From Massilia antarctica (GTDB lineage Bacteria > Pseudomonadota > Gammaproteobacteria > Burkholderiales > Burkholderiaceae_D), in contig NZ_CP065053.1 of the NCBI RefSeq assembly GCF_015689335.1, positions 5,456,001 to 5,520,000 on the forward strand: a stretch of DNA of 64,000 bases, in the 5' to 3' direction. Made by a program: the position numbers and the translations under genes. Below are positions 24,840-33,373 of this stretch, in pieces. The first letter of the stretch is position 1. Every line of letters starts with the position of its first letter. The notes below the pieces were generated by a model. The model saw only the letters and a program-made list of their open reading frames with translations, had not been told where the DNA came from and did no database searches.

Positions 24840-25727
24840 ATGAAACACACACAGCATGGCGCGCACCACGACATCGATGCGATGACACTGACCGCCGAAC
24901 AACGCCGGAGCGTCTACGACGAGCTCGGCTACCTCATCTTCAGGAACGTCTTTACGCCCGCCGACATCGCACTGCTGCGCAGTACCACTCAGCAGCTGGT
25001 GCAGGCCGCCGCCGGACTGGCCGTCTCGAACGAACGCTATCTGGTCGCTGCGCTGGAAGACAGCCCTGCGCACGCAGTACGGCGCATCTACAACACGCCC
25101 TCGGCCCATCCGCTGCTGCAGGCGGCGACGTCCGACCCGCGCGTTCTCGATCTGCTGGCCGACATCATCGGCCCGAATATCGAACTCCACCACGGCAAGA
25201 TCAACCTCAAGCCGCGCAGCAGGGAAGCCCAGTTCGACTGGCACCAGGACTTCGCCTTCTTCCCCCATACGAATTTCGACTTCATCGCCGTGATGCTGGC
25301 ACTGGACGCGGCGACCCCGGAAAACGGCTGCCTCACCGTCATTCCTGGCAGCCACAAGCGCGGTCCCATGCAGCACATCTTCGCCGTTGACGGCGCCTAT
25401 TCCTCGCGCCTGGCTGACCCATCCGCGCTGGGCAGCGAAATCGACTGGGTCGACCTGCCGATGGGGGCGGGCGACATCGAACTGCATCACTGCAATTTAC
25501 TGCACAGCTCGCGCGCCAACCGCACCGATACGGCGCGCACCGCGATGGTCACGCACTACCGCGCGGCCGACAATATGCAGCTGGGCGGCTTCCAGGGCCA
25601 CCACGGCTATGGCCAGGTGGTGCGCGGCGAGGCACCCGGGAGGGTGCGCCTGCAGGAAGGCTCCTATTTCCTGCCGACGATGGCGATGCGCCCGCCAGTG
25701 GCCGCCTCCAGCGAAGGACAGCCGTGA
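24840..25727 (+). CDS. PhyH-type Fe(II)/2-oxoglutarate oxygenase
   Basis: 295 residues. The Fe-binding motif appears as WHQDFAFFPH (H-x-D), the conserved GCLTVIPGSHKRGP loop follows, and the distal His and the 2-oxoglutarate Arg lie in the ELHHCNLLHSSRANRT region. This matches phytanoyl-CoA dioxygenase family proteins, which in bacteria hydroxylate or desaturate small metabolites including amino acids and ectoine. It begins 57 bases after the MFS gene and its stop overlaps the next gene (GTGA). In this operon it probably tailors the hydrazino amino acid. No such enzyme belongs to the core hydrazine machinery as I know it. Confidence 0.85.
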   Translation: MKHTQHGAHHDIDAMTLTAEQRRSVYDELGYLIFRNVFTPADIALLRSTTQQLVQAAAGLAVSNERYLVAALEDSPAHAVRRIYNTPSAHPLLQAATSDPRVLDLLADIIGPNIELHHGKINLKPRSREAQFDWHQDFAFFPHTNFDFIAVMLALDAATPENGCLTVIPGSHKRGPMQHIFAVDGAYSSRLADPSALGSEIDWVDLPMGAGDIELHHCNLLHSSRANRTDTARTAMVTHYRAADNMQLGGFQGHHGYGQVVRGEAPGRVRLQEGSYFLPTMAMRPPVAASSEGQP

Positions 25728-26911
25728 CAACGACCACTGACGCCATCATCGTCGGCGGCGGCTCGAGCGGCACCGCCATCCAGTGCGCCCTGGCGCGCGC
25801 CGGCATCGGACGCACCGTGCTGCTCGAGCGCGGCGTGCTGGCCGGCGGCCCCACCGGCCGCTCGCCCGCCATCCTGCGCCAGCAATACGGGCATGCCGAA
25901 CTGGTGCGCATGGCGCAGTTTGGCATCGACTACTTCCACAGCTGGCAAGAGCACAGCAGCGGCAACTGTGACTACCGGCGCATACCGCTGCTGGCCGTGG
26001 CCGGCGAGGAAAACCTGGCCGCATTCGATACCACGCTCGAGATCATGCGCGAATGCGGCGCGCGGGTCGAGCCGATCGCGCCGGCCGACCTTGGGCGCTG
26101 GATTCCTGGCGCGCGCCATGACGACGTCCTGCGCGCGGCCATCGAGCCCGACGCCGGCTACTGCGACCCGCATGCCACAGCGCTGTCGTTCGCGGCGCAG
26201 GCGCGCACGCACGGCGCCCAGCTGATGCAGGGCGTGGAAGTGCTGGATCTATTGCGCAGCGACGGCCGGGTGTGCGGAGTGCGCACCGCCACCGGCGATA
26301 TCCTGGCGCCGATCGTCATCCTCGCTGCCGGCCCCTGGACACCGATGCTGGCAGCGCGCGCCGGCGTGACGCTGCCGATCCGCACCGTGCGGCACAGCGT
26401 GGCGCAGCTGTTGCGCCCGGCCGCGACGCCGGCCATGGAGGTGATGCTGGCGGACTACATCAACGGCATCTATTTCCGCCCGGAGGGAGCCGACCAGTGC
26501 CTGGCCGGCTCCCTGCGCGGCGCCGATACGGCCGATGTGGCGGACCCGGATCGTTTCGACGAAGGCATCAGCGAGGACGTGTTCGTGGAGCTGGCGCAGC
26601 GCATGGTGCATCGCGTGCCCGATTGGACAGAACTGGGCGATGGCGGCGGCTGGTCGTCCCTGTTTGACGTGACGCCAGACGCCTATCCCCTGATCGGACC
26701 GGTCGAACAGCTGCCGGGACTGTATGTGGCGGCCGGCCTGTCCGGACACGGCTTCAAGCTGTGCCCCGCGATTGCGCACATGATCACCGCCCACATTACC
26801 GGGCAGGCGAGCCGCTTCGATCTTGCTCTGTTCAGTCCGGAACGCTTCGCGGCCGGGAAACCCATCGTCGGGCGGGCTTCTTACCACTATCGCACGCCGC
26901 TGTTGGCGTAG
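25724..26911 (+). CDS. Second FAD-dependent DAO/sarcosine-oxidase-like enzyme
   Basis: 395 residues from GTG (VTTTTDAIIVGGG), overlapping the oxygenase stop by 4 bases. GGGSSG near residues 11-16 binds FAD; the fold end reads YVAAGLSGHGFKLCPAIAHMI, as in sarcosine/glycine oxidase-like proteins. It is clearly different in sequence from the DAO gene at 20876, so the operon carries two amine oxidases. One is needed to release the hydrazino acid in known pathways; this second could oxidise it further (to a hydrazone or diazo precursor) or act on the PhyH product. Substrate unknown. Confidence 0.85.
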   Translation: MTTTTDAIIVGGGSSGTAIQCALARAGIGRTVLLERGVLAGGPTGRSPAILRQQYGHAELVRMAQFGIDYFHSWQEHSSGNCDYRRIPLLAVAGEENLAAFDTTLEIMRECGARVEPIAPADLGRWIPGARHDDVLRAAIEPDAGYCDPHATALSFAAQARTHGAQLMQGVEVLDLLRSDGRVCGVRTATGDILAPIVILAAGPWTPMLAARAGVTLPIRTVRHSVAQLLRPAATPAMEVMLADYINGIYFRPEGADQCLAGSLRGADTADVADPDRFDEGISEDVFVELAQRMVHRVPDWTELGDGGGWSSLFDVTPDAYPLIGPVEQLPGLYVAAGLSGHGFKLCPAIAHMITAHITGQASRFDLALFSPERFAAGKPIVGRASYHYRTPLLA

Positions 26912-26974
26912 ACGATAGGCGAGAGGGCGTGTCGCTTCGCCAAGCCGGCCGCCCGTAGTCGGGACTTAACTGGC

Positions 26975-27343
26975 TCAGTCCTGGGTTGGCGGCCGGTAGC
27001 TCACCTCGACCAGGATTGATCCCCCCGGTACGCGGCAGTAGAAGCCAAAGCTGTCACGCATCAAGGCCGGTGGATTGGCGACGGCGACGCCAGCGGCGGT
27101 GACGCGAGCATAGGCGTTGTGCACGGCCTGCTCGCTGTCTTGCAGAAAACCGATGTGAAACGTTTTCGGATAGCAGGGCTCGGCCGCGCGCGTCAGGACA
27201 AGTGTGAAGCCGGCGCTACCGCGCAGGATGGCCATGCCATCCCGGCCTTTTGTTTGCAGCAAGGTGAAGTCGAAGGCGGATTCAAAAAAAGACGCGGCCG
27301 CAGCGACATCGGGAACAGAAAGATCAAGGTGATTCAAATGCAT
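26975..27343 (-). CDS. VOC-family (glyoxalase/bleomycin-resistance fold) protein
   Basis: 122 residues, MHLNHLDLSVPDVAAAASFFESAF at the N terminus followed by GFYCRVPGGSILVEVSY, a complete pair of beta-alpha-beta-beta-beta modules. Likely metal ligands are the His near the start and the Glu near the end (ILVEV). It is convergent with the hydrazine operon (63 bases away). VOC proteins include dioxygenases, glyoxalases and drug-binding proteins. A link to the operon product, such as protection, is possible but unsupported. Confidence 0.75.
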   Translation of the reverse strand: MHLNHLDLSVPDVAAAASFFESAFDFTLLQTKGRDGMAILRGSAGFTLVLTRAAEPCYPKTFHIGFLQDSEQAVHNAYARVTAAGVAVANPPALMRDSFGFYCRVPGGSILVEVSYRPPTQD

Positions 27344-27589
27344 GGCAAGCTCCGTGAAGGGTCAGGTTGCCCGACCGGATGCAGTGCAAAGTTTGAGTCT
27401 GCCATGCCACACGGACGAGCCAAGAACGCACAAAGGTGCGCCAGGTTCGTCGTGGGTTCTCATGCGATGCATGGAGCAGGGCTCTCGAGGGGAGAGGGGT
27501 CGGGCTTACCGAAATACCGACCCTGCCTTTTTCGACGTGACAAGTATAGCCCAGTTTCTGGCGTGCCGAAAGGAGGGGCCGTCGATATG

Positions 27590-29836
27590 TCAAGGTACCA
27601 GGGCCACCTTGTCGACCACGAACGAAGTTTGCAGGGACGAGTCCTCGGTCGAGGCAAACGACAAGGTCACGGTCTGGCCCTTGTACTTCAGCATGCTCAA
27701 GGACTTGATCGTGTAGCCCGCGGCTTTGTTCAGATTGGAGTAGGTGGCCAGGGTTCCCAGTGGCGTGCCGGCGGCGCTCTTCACCGTTACCGCCAACGTG
27801 TCGTACGCGGTCCTGGTGCTGGTTTCCGCGCTGTCGATATGCAGCGCGAACGACAAGTTGGCCACCGTGGCGTCGGCCGGGATCGTGAAGGTTTGGGTCA
27901 AGGTTCCTGTGTTCGTGCTGCCTTTTCCGCCCAGGAAGGCGCACTTGCTTCCTTCGTACGCGGCTTGCCGCGACCAGGTGCCGATCACGTTCGCGGAGCT
28001 GTTCCAGCCGGTGGCGCCGCTTTCGAACGATCCGTTTCTGATCACCTCCGACGGTGTGCCTTCCGCGATGTCGGCTCCCACATTGACTGCAGCATAGGCG
28101 CGCGTTACAGCAACGGCCTCCTTCGAGTTGATCCCATACAGCTCGTTCGCGGACTGGATCATCTTGTTTCGCGCGTCGGCATAATTAGTCGACGCCGTAA
28201 ACTTAAGGGTGTTGGCGCGGAACCAGATGCGATACGCTTTGTCGTTGCCGATACCGGACATGTTACGCGGAGACTGCGTCAAGTAGGAACTGTGCATTTC
28301 ATTGCCGACGGTGGCGCTCGATCCCTGCGACAGGAAATAGAACATGCGGTTATTCGGCCCGGACGAATAGTGCGGATCGATATTTCCCAGGGTGCTGCTC
28401 CAGACGTCGCGCGACACGCCGTCCTTGGACGGCTTCCACATCCAGCGCAGCGGCGTGCCGGTAGGGGAGATGTCCTTGCCCAGCATCCAGTCGTTGCCAG
28501 CCGGGATAGCATTGCCCGTGCCGCCGTTCTTGGCATAGGCTTCGACCATCTCGCCGTTGATATCCGAGAACGATTCGTTCAGGCCGCCCGTTTCGCCCGT
28601 GAAGTTAAGGCCGGACGAGGCGTCCGTGATGCCATGGCCCAGTTCATGACCGATGATATCGAGCGAACCGAGGCCTTTGAAGGCAGATCCATCGCCAAGG
28701 TACATGCATTTGCAGACTGGATCGTAGAAGGCGTTGTCGTAGTTGGTGCCCAGGTGAACGGCGATATAGGTGGCCGTGTTCAGGCCGTCGAGGGAGGACC
28801 AGCCTTGCGTATTCTTGAGCGCATCATAGGTGTTCATCAGTCCCCAAAGCGCATCCACGGCGGCGGTCTGGCCATTCGCGCCGTTGGTGCTGCCGCCGTT
28901 GTAAGGCAGGCCATCGCCCCAAACGTTGATGGCGTTGGTGTAGATCGTGCCGGGCCGTGGCGCTGTGAACGGGCTGTGCGCAGCGTCCGTCACCGCCATG
29001 CCGCCGAAGTACCCGCCAGTGCCGCGCGAGGGATCGAACATTCTGTACACGCCGTCGGCGTACGTGGTCTGGATCGGAACGTCGCCCGAATACAGGCTAT
29101 GGCCAACGCCTGCCACGTTCTGCAACGCGTTCCATTGCGCCAGCGTGCGGCCGTCCATTGCGCTCACGATGGCATCGCGGAACACTGGCTTGCCGCCATC
29201 TGCCATGCGGGTTTTGACCAGCCAGGCCAGCTCGTAGCCGGCGATCTTTTCTACCAGGTCCAGCGCGTTCAATTGCGCCTCCGGTTTGGTTTCCGCACCA
29301 GGTGCGCGGATGCGCGTCACAATCGGGTGGATGACCAACTCCGCGCTCGGCGCGTGGCGATGCAGCCCGCGCGGCGCCGTGGCGCGGACTATCGCGTCGA
29401 TGGCCGCCTGCGCCTGGATGACCGGAGTCACATCGATGAAAGGCGTGCCGGCCAGCGCGGTGGCCGACCCTTGGCCCAGGCTGGCGCGACGTTCCGACGC
29501 AGACACGTTCAGGATGCTGCCGCGCGCATCGGTCACAACGACCGAGTCGGAACCGAGCACACGCACGCCCTTGTATGTGTGGTGGAGGCGGGCGATCCTG
29601 GTGCCGGCTTGCCCCGGGTGCTCTTTGGCCAGCACGTAGCCGTGATCGCTGTCCAAGCCCTGGTTGCCGTGAAGCGCGCGCAGGGATGCTACTAGCGCGG
29701 CGCTTTCTTGCGGTGATGCTCTGGCGAAGGGCGGCGCCATCATGGTTTGGGGGCCGCCATTGGCGGCGGCGGCGTAAGCACCGGCGAGGCTTGCGGCGAG
29801 AATGGATGCTGCGATCATGGATTTCCGAATTTTCAT
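27590..29836 (-). CDS. Secreted thermolysin-like (M4) metalloprotease with C-terminal beta domain
   Basis: 748 residues from MKIRKSMIAASILAASLAG, a classical signal peptide with GGAGAAAAA before the ATG. A FTP/propeptide region spans about residues 50-215. The catalytic zinc motif HELGH is at residues 397-401, with the third ligand Glu in GGLNESFSD 20-odd residues on. The peptidase ends near residue 590 and is followed by a carbohydrate-binding-like beta-sandwich (RNGSFESGATGW, then FVVDKVALV). Such enzymes are exported by the type II pathway after propeptide removal. It stands alone, divergent from nothing, with an intergenic gap on both sides. Confidence 0.92.
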   Translation of the reverse strand: MKIRKSMIAASILAASLAGAYAAAANGGPQTMMAPPFARASPQESAALVASLRALHGNQGLDSDHGYVLAKEHPGQAGTRIARLHHTYKGVRVLGSDSVVVTDARGSILNVSASERRASLGQGSATALAGTPFIDVTPVIQAQAAIDAIVRATAPRGLHRHAPSAELVIHPIVTRIRAPGAETKPEAQLNALDLVEKIAGYELAWLVKTRMADGGKPVFRDAIVSAMDGRTLAQWNALQNVAGVGHSLYSGDVPIQTTYADGVYRMFDPSRGTGGYFGGMAVTDAAHSPFTAPRPGTIYTNAINVWGDGLPYNGGSTNGANGQTAAVDALWGLMNTYDALKNTQGWSSLDGLNTATYIAVHLGTNYDNAFYDPVCKCMYLGDGSAFKGLGSLDIIGHELGHGITDASSGLNFTGETGGLNESFSDINGEMVEAYAKNGGTGNAIPAGNDWMLGKDISPTGTPLRWMWKPSKDGVSRDVWSSTLGNIDPHYSSGPNNRMFYFLSQGSSATVGNEMHSSYLTQSPRNMSGIGNDKAYRIWFRANTLKFTASTNYADARNKMIQSANELYGINSKEAVAVTRAYAAVNVGADIAEGTPSEVIRNGSFESGATGWNSSANVIGTWSRQAAYEGSKCAFLGGKGSTNTGTLTQTFTIPADATVANLSFALHIDSAETSTRTAYDTLAVTVKSAAGTPLGTLATYSNLNKAAGYTIKSLSMLKYKGQTVTLSFASTEDSSLQTSFVVDKVALVP

Positions 29837-30116
29837 TTTTTTCTCCAGGTGACAGGGCACGTTGGCGAACATAAATTGCGGCCGTGGCGGAGTCAAAAAA
29901 AATACGGAATGAGACAGGAATAGTCGAATTGTCTATTTTTTTCGCGGCCCGCGTTTGGGGCGGCTCAGTACCGGTAATGATGACGGACACGTCCAAGCAG
30001 CCGCAATCAGCGCGCCCAGCATCCTCTTTCTTTGACTCGACATTACCGTAAATATTGTCGAGTTTACTCTGCCGGGTGAAGTGTGCCGTTCGCCAGCTCC
30101 CTTTTGACCACGCCGG

Positions 30117-30548
30117 CTAATCGAGACCCCGGCCGACCGCGCCATCGAGCCGTTTCATCTCCGGCCGAAGATGCTCCCATCGCGCTTGCTCCTGGTCCAT
30201 TTCGCTGACCGATATCGTCGATATGGAACTTCCGTTCAGCATGGTCAGCACTCTTGTTGCAGCCCAGAACATGTGCGCCGCGAACACTTCCTTGATGGTG
30301 GTGAGCGGCAGCCGATAGGCCAAGAAAAGATGGCGAATGACGGCAAGCCCGTATCCCTGGCGCCGGAACGCTTTGCCGATCCCGATGTCAAAGATATAAA
30401 CCATGTCGAAAAGTGGCGACACCGCATAGGTGACACAGCCGACGCGCGCACCGTCTTTCGCATATATGGTGGCCTGTTGATCAGGATGGGGAGACGTGAA
30501 GCATTTCATGTGGTTCAAGGACACGTCCAGGTCGATTTCCGGGAGCAT
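30117..30548 (-). CDS. GNAT-fold acetyltransferase-like protein
   Basis: 143 residues. The acetyl-CoA loop appears as FRRQGYGLAVIRHLF (R-x-x-G-x-G/A), preceded by the beta-strand VYIFDIGIG. The C-terminal third (SEMDQEQARWEHLRPEMKRL) is helical. Bases here are less G/C-rich than the flanking genes. The start is uncertain, with a second ATG 13 codons inside. Substrate unknown. It is separated from the protease gene by 280 bases that show no gene. Confidence 0.6.
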   Translation of the reverse strand: MLPEIDLDVSLNHMKCFTSPHPDQQATIYAKDGARVGCVTYAVSPLFDMVYIFDIGIGKAFRRQGYGLAVIRHLFLAYRLPLTTIKEVFAAHMFWAATRVLTMLNGSSISTISVSEMDQEQARWEHLRPEMKRLDGAVGRGLD

Positions 30549-31098
30549 GACGTTGCCGGTCTTCTGACGACGCGGTTCAGCTACACGCGCCGCCGGAACG
30601 CAATATGTTGGGGCGCATTCATTGGATCATCGGCACAGGCAGGTGCTCGACCGTGAAAAATGTGCAGTGCACGGCGCGCCAGCGCGATTGAACTTGAAAG
30701 CATCATGGGTCCTTGAAACGGCGTCATTCGGCCACCGCGGGCGGTTGAATCCTGATAGGTTCGGAAGAATTGCATCCTGCCAGAGATTTAGCGCCTTTGT
30801 CGTACAGGATGGCCGTGTGCGCAACGAATCGAGGAAGTCGAAGTTTTGTGTCGCTAGACGACTGATTATTGCACCGGCTGCTTGCCAAGCTACTCGGACA
30901 GGAGAGCCGACGAAGACGTTTCCACCTCTTTTATTTAACATAATATAGATTATGCGAATTTAATGTCGCTGTATGGGTGCCGTTGTGCCCATACAACCCC
31001 AACACGCTAACGTTGGCATGCGTCAAGCATACGACTATAGTGAAGAGCAAGCCCGGCCTTCTCTGGCCCGCTCCTTCACCTCACGGAAGGAAATGCAC
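30549..31098. other. Intergenic region upstream of the TonB-dependent receptor
   Basis: No convincing coding sequence on either strand. The last 170 bases turn A/T-rich and hold an inverted repeat (30939-30954), consistent with a promoter region for the receptor gene. Confidence 0.5.
30939..30954. promoter_or_regulatory. Perfect inverted repeat CATAAT-ATAG-ATTATG
   Basis: Two 6-base arms with a 4-base centre, in the A/T-rich stretch about 145 bases before the receptor start. It could be an operator for a regulator of the receptor, or simply overlap a -10 element. Confidence 0.35.
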
Positions 31099-33306
31099 AT
31101 GTCACACCGACTCCCTTTCAAGGCAGCCCAGTTGGCGGTACTGCAGAGCCTGGCCACTTGTGCCGGCGCACAGCAAGTGCAGGATAGCGGGCCGATCGTC
31201 ACGATCTTCGGAGCCGGCCAGACCCGCCAGGTACAAAACATCACGCGCGACGACCTGGCCCATACCCTGCCAGGAACCAACGCCCTGAAGACGCTGGAGA
31301 AACTCCCGGGCGTGCACTTCGAGTCCGCCGATCCCTTTGGCGCATACGAATGGTCAAGCACGTTCAGCATGCGTGGCTTCGCCCAAAACCAGATCGGCTA
31401 TACGCTCGATGGCGTGCCGCTGGGGGACATGGCTTACGCCAATAGCAGCGGACTCCATATCAGCCGCGCCATCACGGCGGAGAACATCGCGCGCGTGACG
31501 GTGTCGCAAGGCGCCGGCGCCGTCGGCACCGCATCGATCAACAATCTCGGCGGCACCGTGCAGTTCTTTTCCGCCGATCCGGACGAGGCTTTCGGCATGA
31601 GCGGCGCCCAGACGATCGGCAGCAGCCATACCTATCGCAGCTTTGCGCGCCTCGACACGGGCGTGATGGCGGGCGGCACCAAGGCCTATGTCAGCCTGAT
31701 GCGCCAGCGCGCGCAAAAATGGAAAGGCGACCATGGCCCGCAAAACCTGGACCAGTTCAACACCAAGCTGGTCCACCGTATCGGAGCGCACCGGCTCAGC
31801 GTCTTCTACAACTACTCGGATCGCCTCGAAACCGACTACCAGGACATGTCGCTCGCAATGACGCCGCGCCTTGGCTGGGATTGGGACAACTATGCGCCGG
31901 ACTGGCAACGCGCCGTCAAGGCGGCCAACGGCGTCTATAGCGGCGGCGTCACCAGCCTGGACGATGCCTATTACCTGGGGCGCGGATTGCGCCGCGACAC
32001 ACTGAGCGGGGCCACCCTCGATGCCAGGATAAGCGGCGCAGTCGCGCTCAAGAGCACCGTTTACCATCACTCCAATCAGGGCCAGGGACATTGGTACACC
32101 CCCTACTCTCCCACCTCGGCGCGCGATCCGATCTCGATCCGCACCTCGGAATATGGCATCAGCCGCAACGGCGTTGCTGTCAATCTGCTGTGGGATGTCG
32201 GGGCGCATGCGGTCGACGGGGGCGTCTGGATCGAGCGCAACAATCATGTGGTGACGCGCAATTTCTACGCGGCCGACGGCAGCGAGAACTCGGCCCGGTT
32301 CCTGCATAATCCCGTTAGTACCGGCTTCATCCAGGATTTTTCGACCAAAACAAGGCAGTTCCACCTGCAGGACACGATCACGCTGTGCGACGGCGCGCTC
32401 ACAGTCAATGCTGGCTTCAAATCACCCAAGACGGCCATCGATACCGTCTCGCCGCTCGGCACCCGTGCGGCCGGCTCGCTGAGCTCGTCGAAGTCCGTGC
32501 TGCCACAGTTCGGCCTGCAATACGATATCGACAAGGACCAGGAAGTCTTCGCCTCGGTGTCCAACAATATGCGCGCCTTCAATCCCGGCGCGGGCGGACC
32601 GTTTTCACAGAACCAGACGGCGTTCGACCTGAGCGCGCCGGTTCTCAAGCCGGAAACCTCGCGCACGCTCGACCTTGGCTACCGCTTCAAACGGGGCGCC
32701 ATCGCCGGCTCGCTCGCGGCCTACGCGATCCGCTTCAAGGACCGTCTTGCCACAGTGGCCAACTGCAGCGGCATCCTCGGCTGCCCGAGCAGCTTCCTCA
32801 ATGTCGGCAAGGTCGACACCAACGGCGTCGAAACGGCCGTGGTGTGGACCTTGGCGCGGTACTGGACGTGGTTCAACGCCTTCACCTACAGCGACTCGAC
32901 CTACAAGTCCGACTATCTGGACGGCACCACCCTGGTCGCTGCGAACGGCAAACAGGTGGTCGATACGCCGAAGACCATGTTCAATACCGAGCTGTCGTAT
33001 GGCGCTGGCCCCTGGTCTGCGCACGCGTTGGCCAAATACACCAGCAAACGCTACTACACCTTCCTGAACGACTCGCTTGTGCCCGCGTACTGGGTGCTGA
33101 ACCTGTCGGCGGGCTATCGGATGCCATCATTAGGCACGGTCAAGGACGTGACACTGCAGATCAGCGCGACCAATGTACTCAACAAGCGCTACTACAGCAC
33201 GGTCGGCACCAACGGTTTCCTTGCCGCCGACCCGGACCGCAGTTTCCAGACCTTGCTGGTGGGCGCGCCGCGCCAACTGTTCGTGACGCTCGGCGCCAAG
33301 CTCTGA
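31099..33306 (+). CDS. TonB-dependent outer membrane receptor
   Basis: 735 residues from MSHRLPFKAAQLAVL; the ATG has GGAAGG at 8 bases, while an in-frame ATG two codons earlier is too close. The plug domain shows ALKTLEKLPGVHFESADPFG, STFSMRGFAQNQIGYTLDGVP and IARVTVSQGAGAVGTASINNLGG. The barrel ends with an aromatic-rich stretch and VTLGAKL, without the usual terminal Phe. The TonB box is probably IVTIFGAG near residue 31. The signal peptide has a weak hydrophobic core. Related receptors carry siderophores, vitamins or plant-derived carbohydrates. The substrate cannot be read from sequence, and a link to the N-hydroxylase operon 4 kb upstream is not supported by gene order. Confidence 0.9.
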   Translation: MSHRLPFKAAQLAVLQSLATCAGAQQVQDSGPIVTIFGAGQTRQVQNITRDDLAHTLPGTNALKTLEKLPGVHFESADPFGAYEWSSTFSMRGFAQNQIGYTLDGVPLGDMAYANSSGLHISRAITAENIARVTVSQGAGAVGTASINNLGGTVQFFSADPDEAFGMSGAQTIGSSHTYRSFARLDTGVMAGGTKAYVSLMRQRAQKWKGDHGPQNLDQFNTKLVHRIGAHRLSVFYNYSDRLETDYQDMSLAMTPRLGWDWDNYAPDWQRAVKAANGVYSGGVTSLDDAYYLGRGLRRDTLSGATLDARISGAVALKSTVYHHSNQGQGHWYTPYSPTSARDPISIRTSEYGISRNGVAVNLLWDVGAHAVDGGVWIERNNHVVTRNFYAADGSENSARFLHNPVSTGFIQDFSTKTRQFHLQDTITLCDGALTVNAGFKSPKTAIDTVSPLGTRAAGSLSSSKSVLPQFGLQYDIDKDQEVFASVSNNMRAFNPGAGGPFSQNQTAFDLSAPVLKPETSRTLDLGYRFKRGAIAGSLAAYAIRFKDRLATVANCSGILGCPSSFLNVGKVDTNGVETAVVWTLARYWTWFNAFTYSDSTYKSDYLDGTTLVAANGKQVVDTPKTMFNTELSYGAGPWSAHALAKYTSKRYYTFLNDSLVPAYWVLNLSAGYRMPSLGTVKDVTLQISATNVLNKRYYSTVGTNGFLAADPDRSFQTLLVGAPRQLFVTLGAKL

Positions 33307-33328
33307 TCGAGCGCCGGCACGCTATATA

Positions 33329-33353
33329 GCCCATGCCGGATCCCGGCATGGGC
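33329..33353. terminator. Bidirectional hairpin terminator between convergent genes
   Basis: GCCCATGCCGG and CCGGCATGGGC form a perfect 11-bp stem around a 3-base loop, 22 bases after the receptor stop and 20 bases from the M64 stop on the other strand. There is no strong T-run on either side, so it may act as a general hairpin stop or a 3' stabiliser. Confidence 0.75.
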
Positions 33354-33373
33354 CAAGCATGCGAGCGCAAGTT

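Noticed and set aside
27119..29695. 858-codon plus-strand open frame opposite the M4 protease
   Set aside because: No recognisable motif; the minus strand encodes a complete thermolysin-like enzyme with a signal peptide and HELGH.
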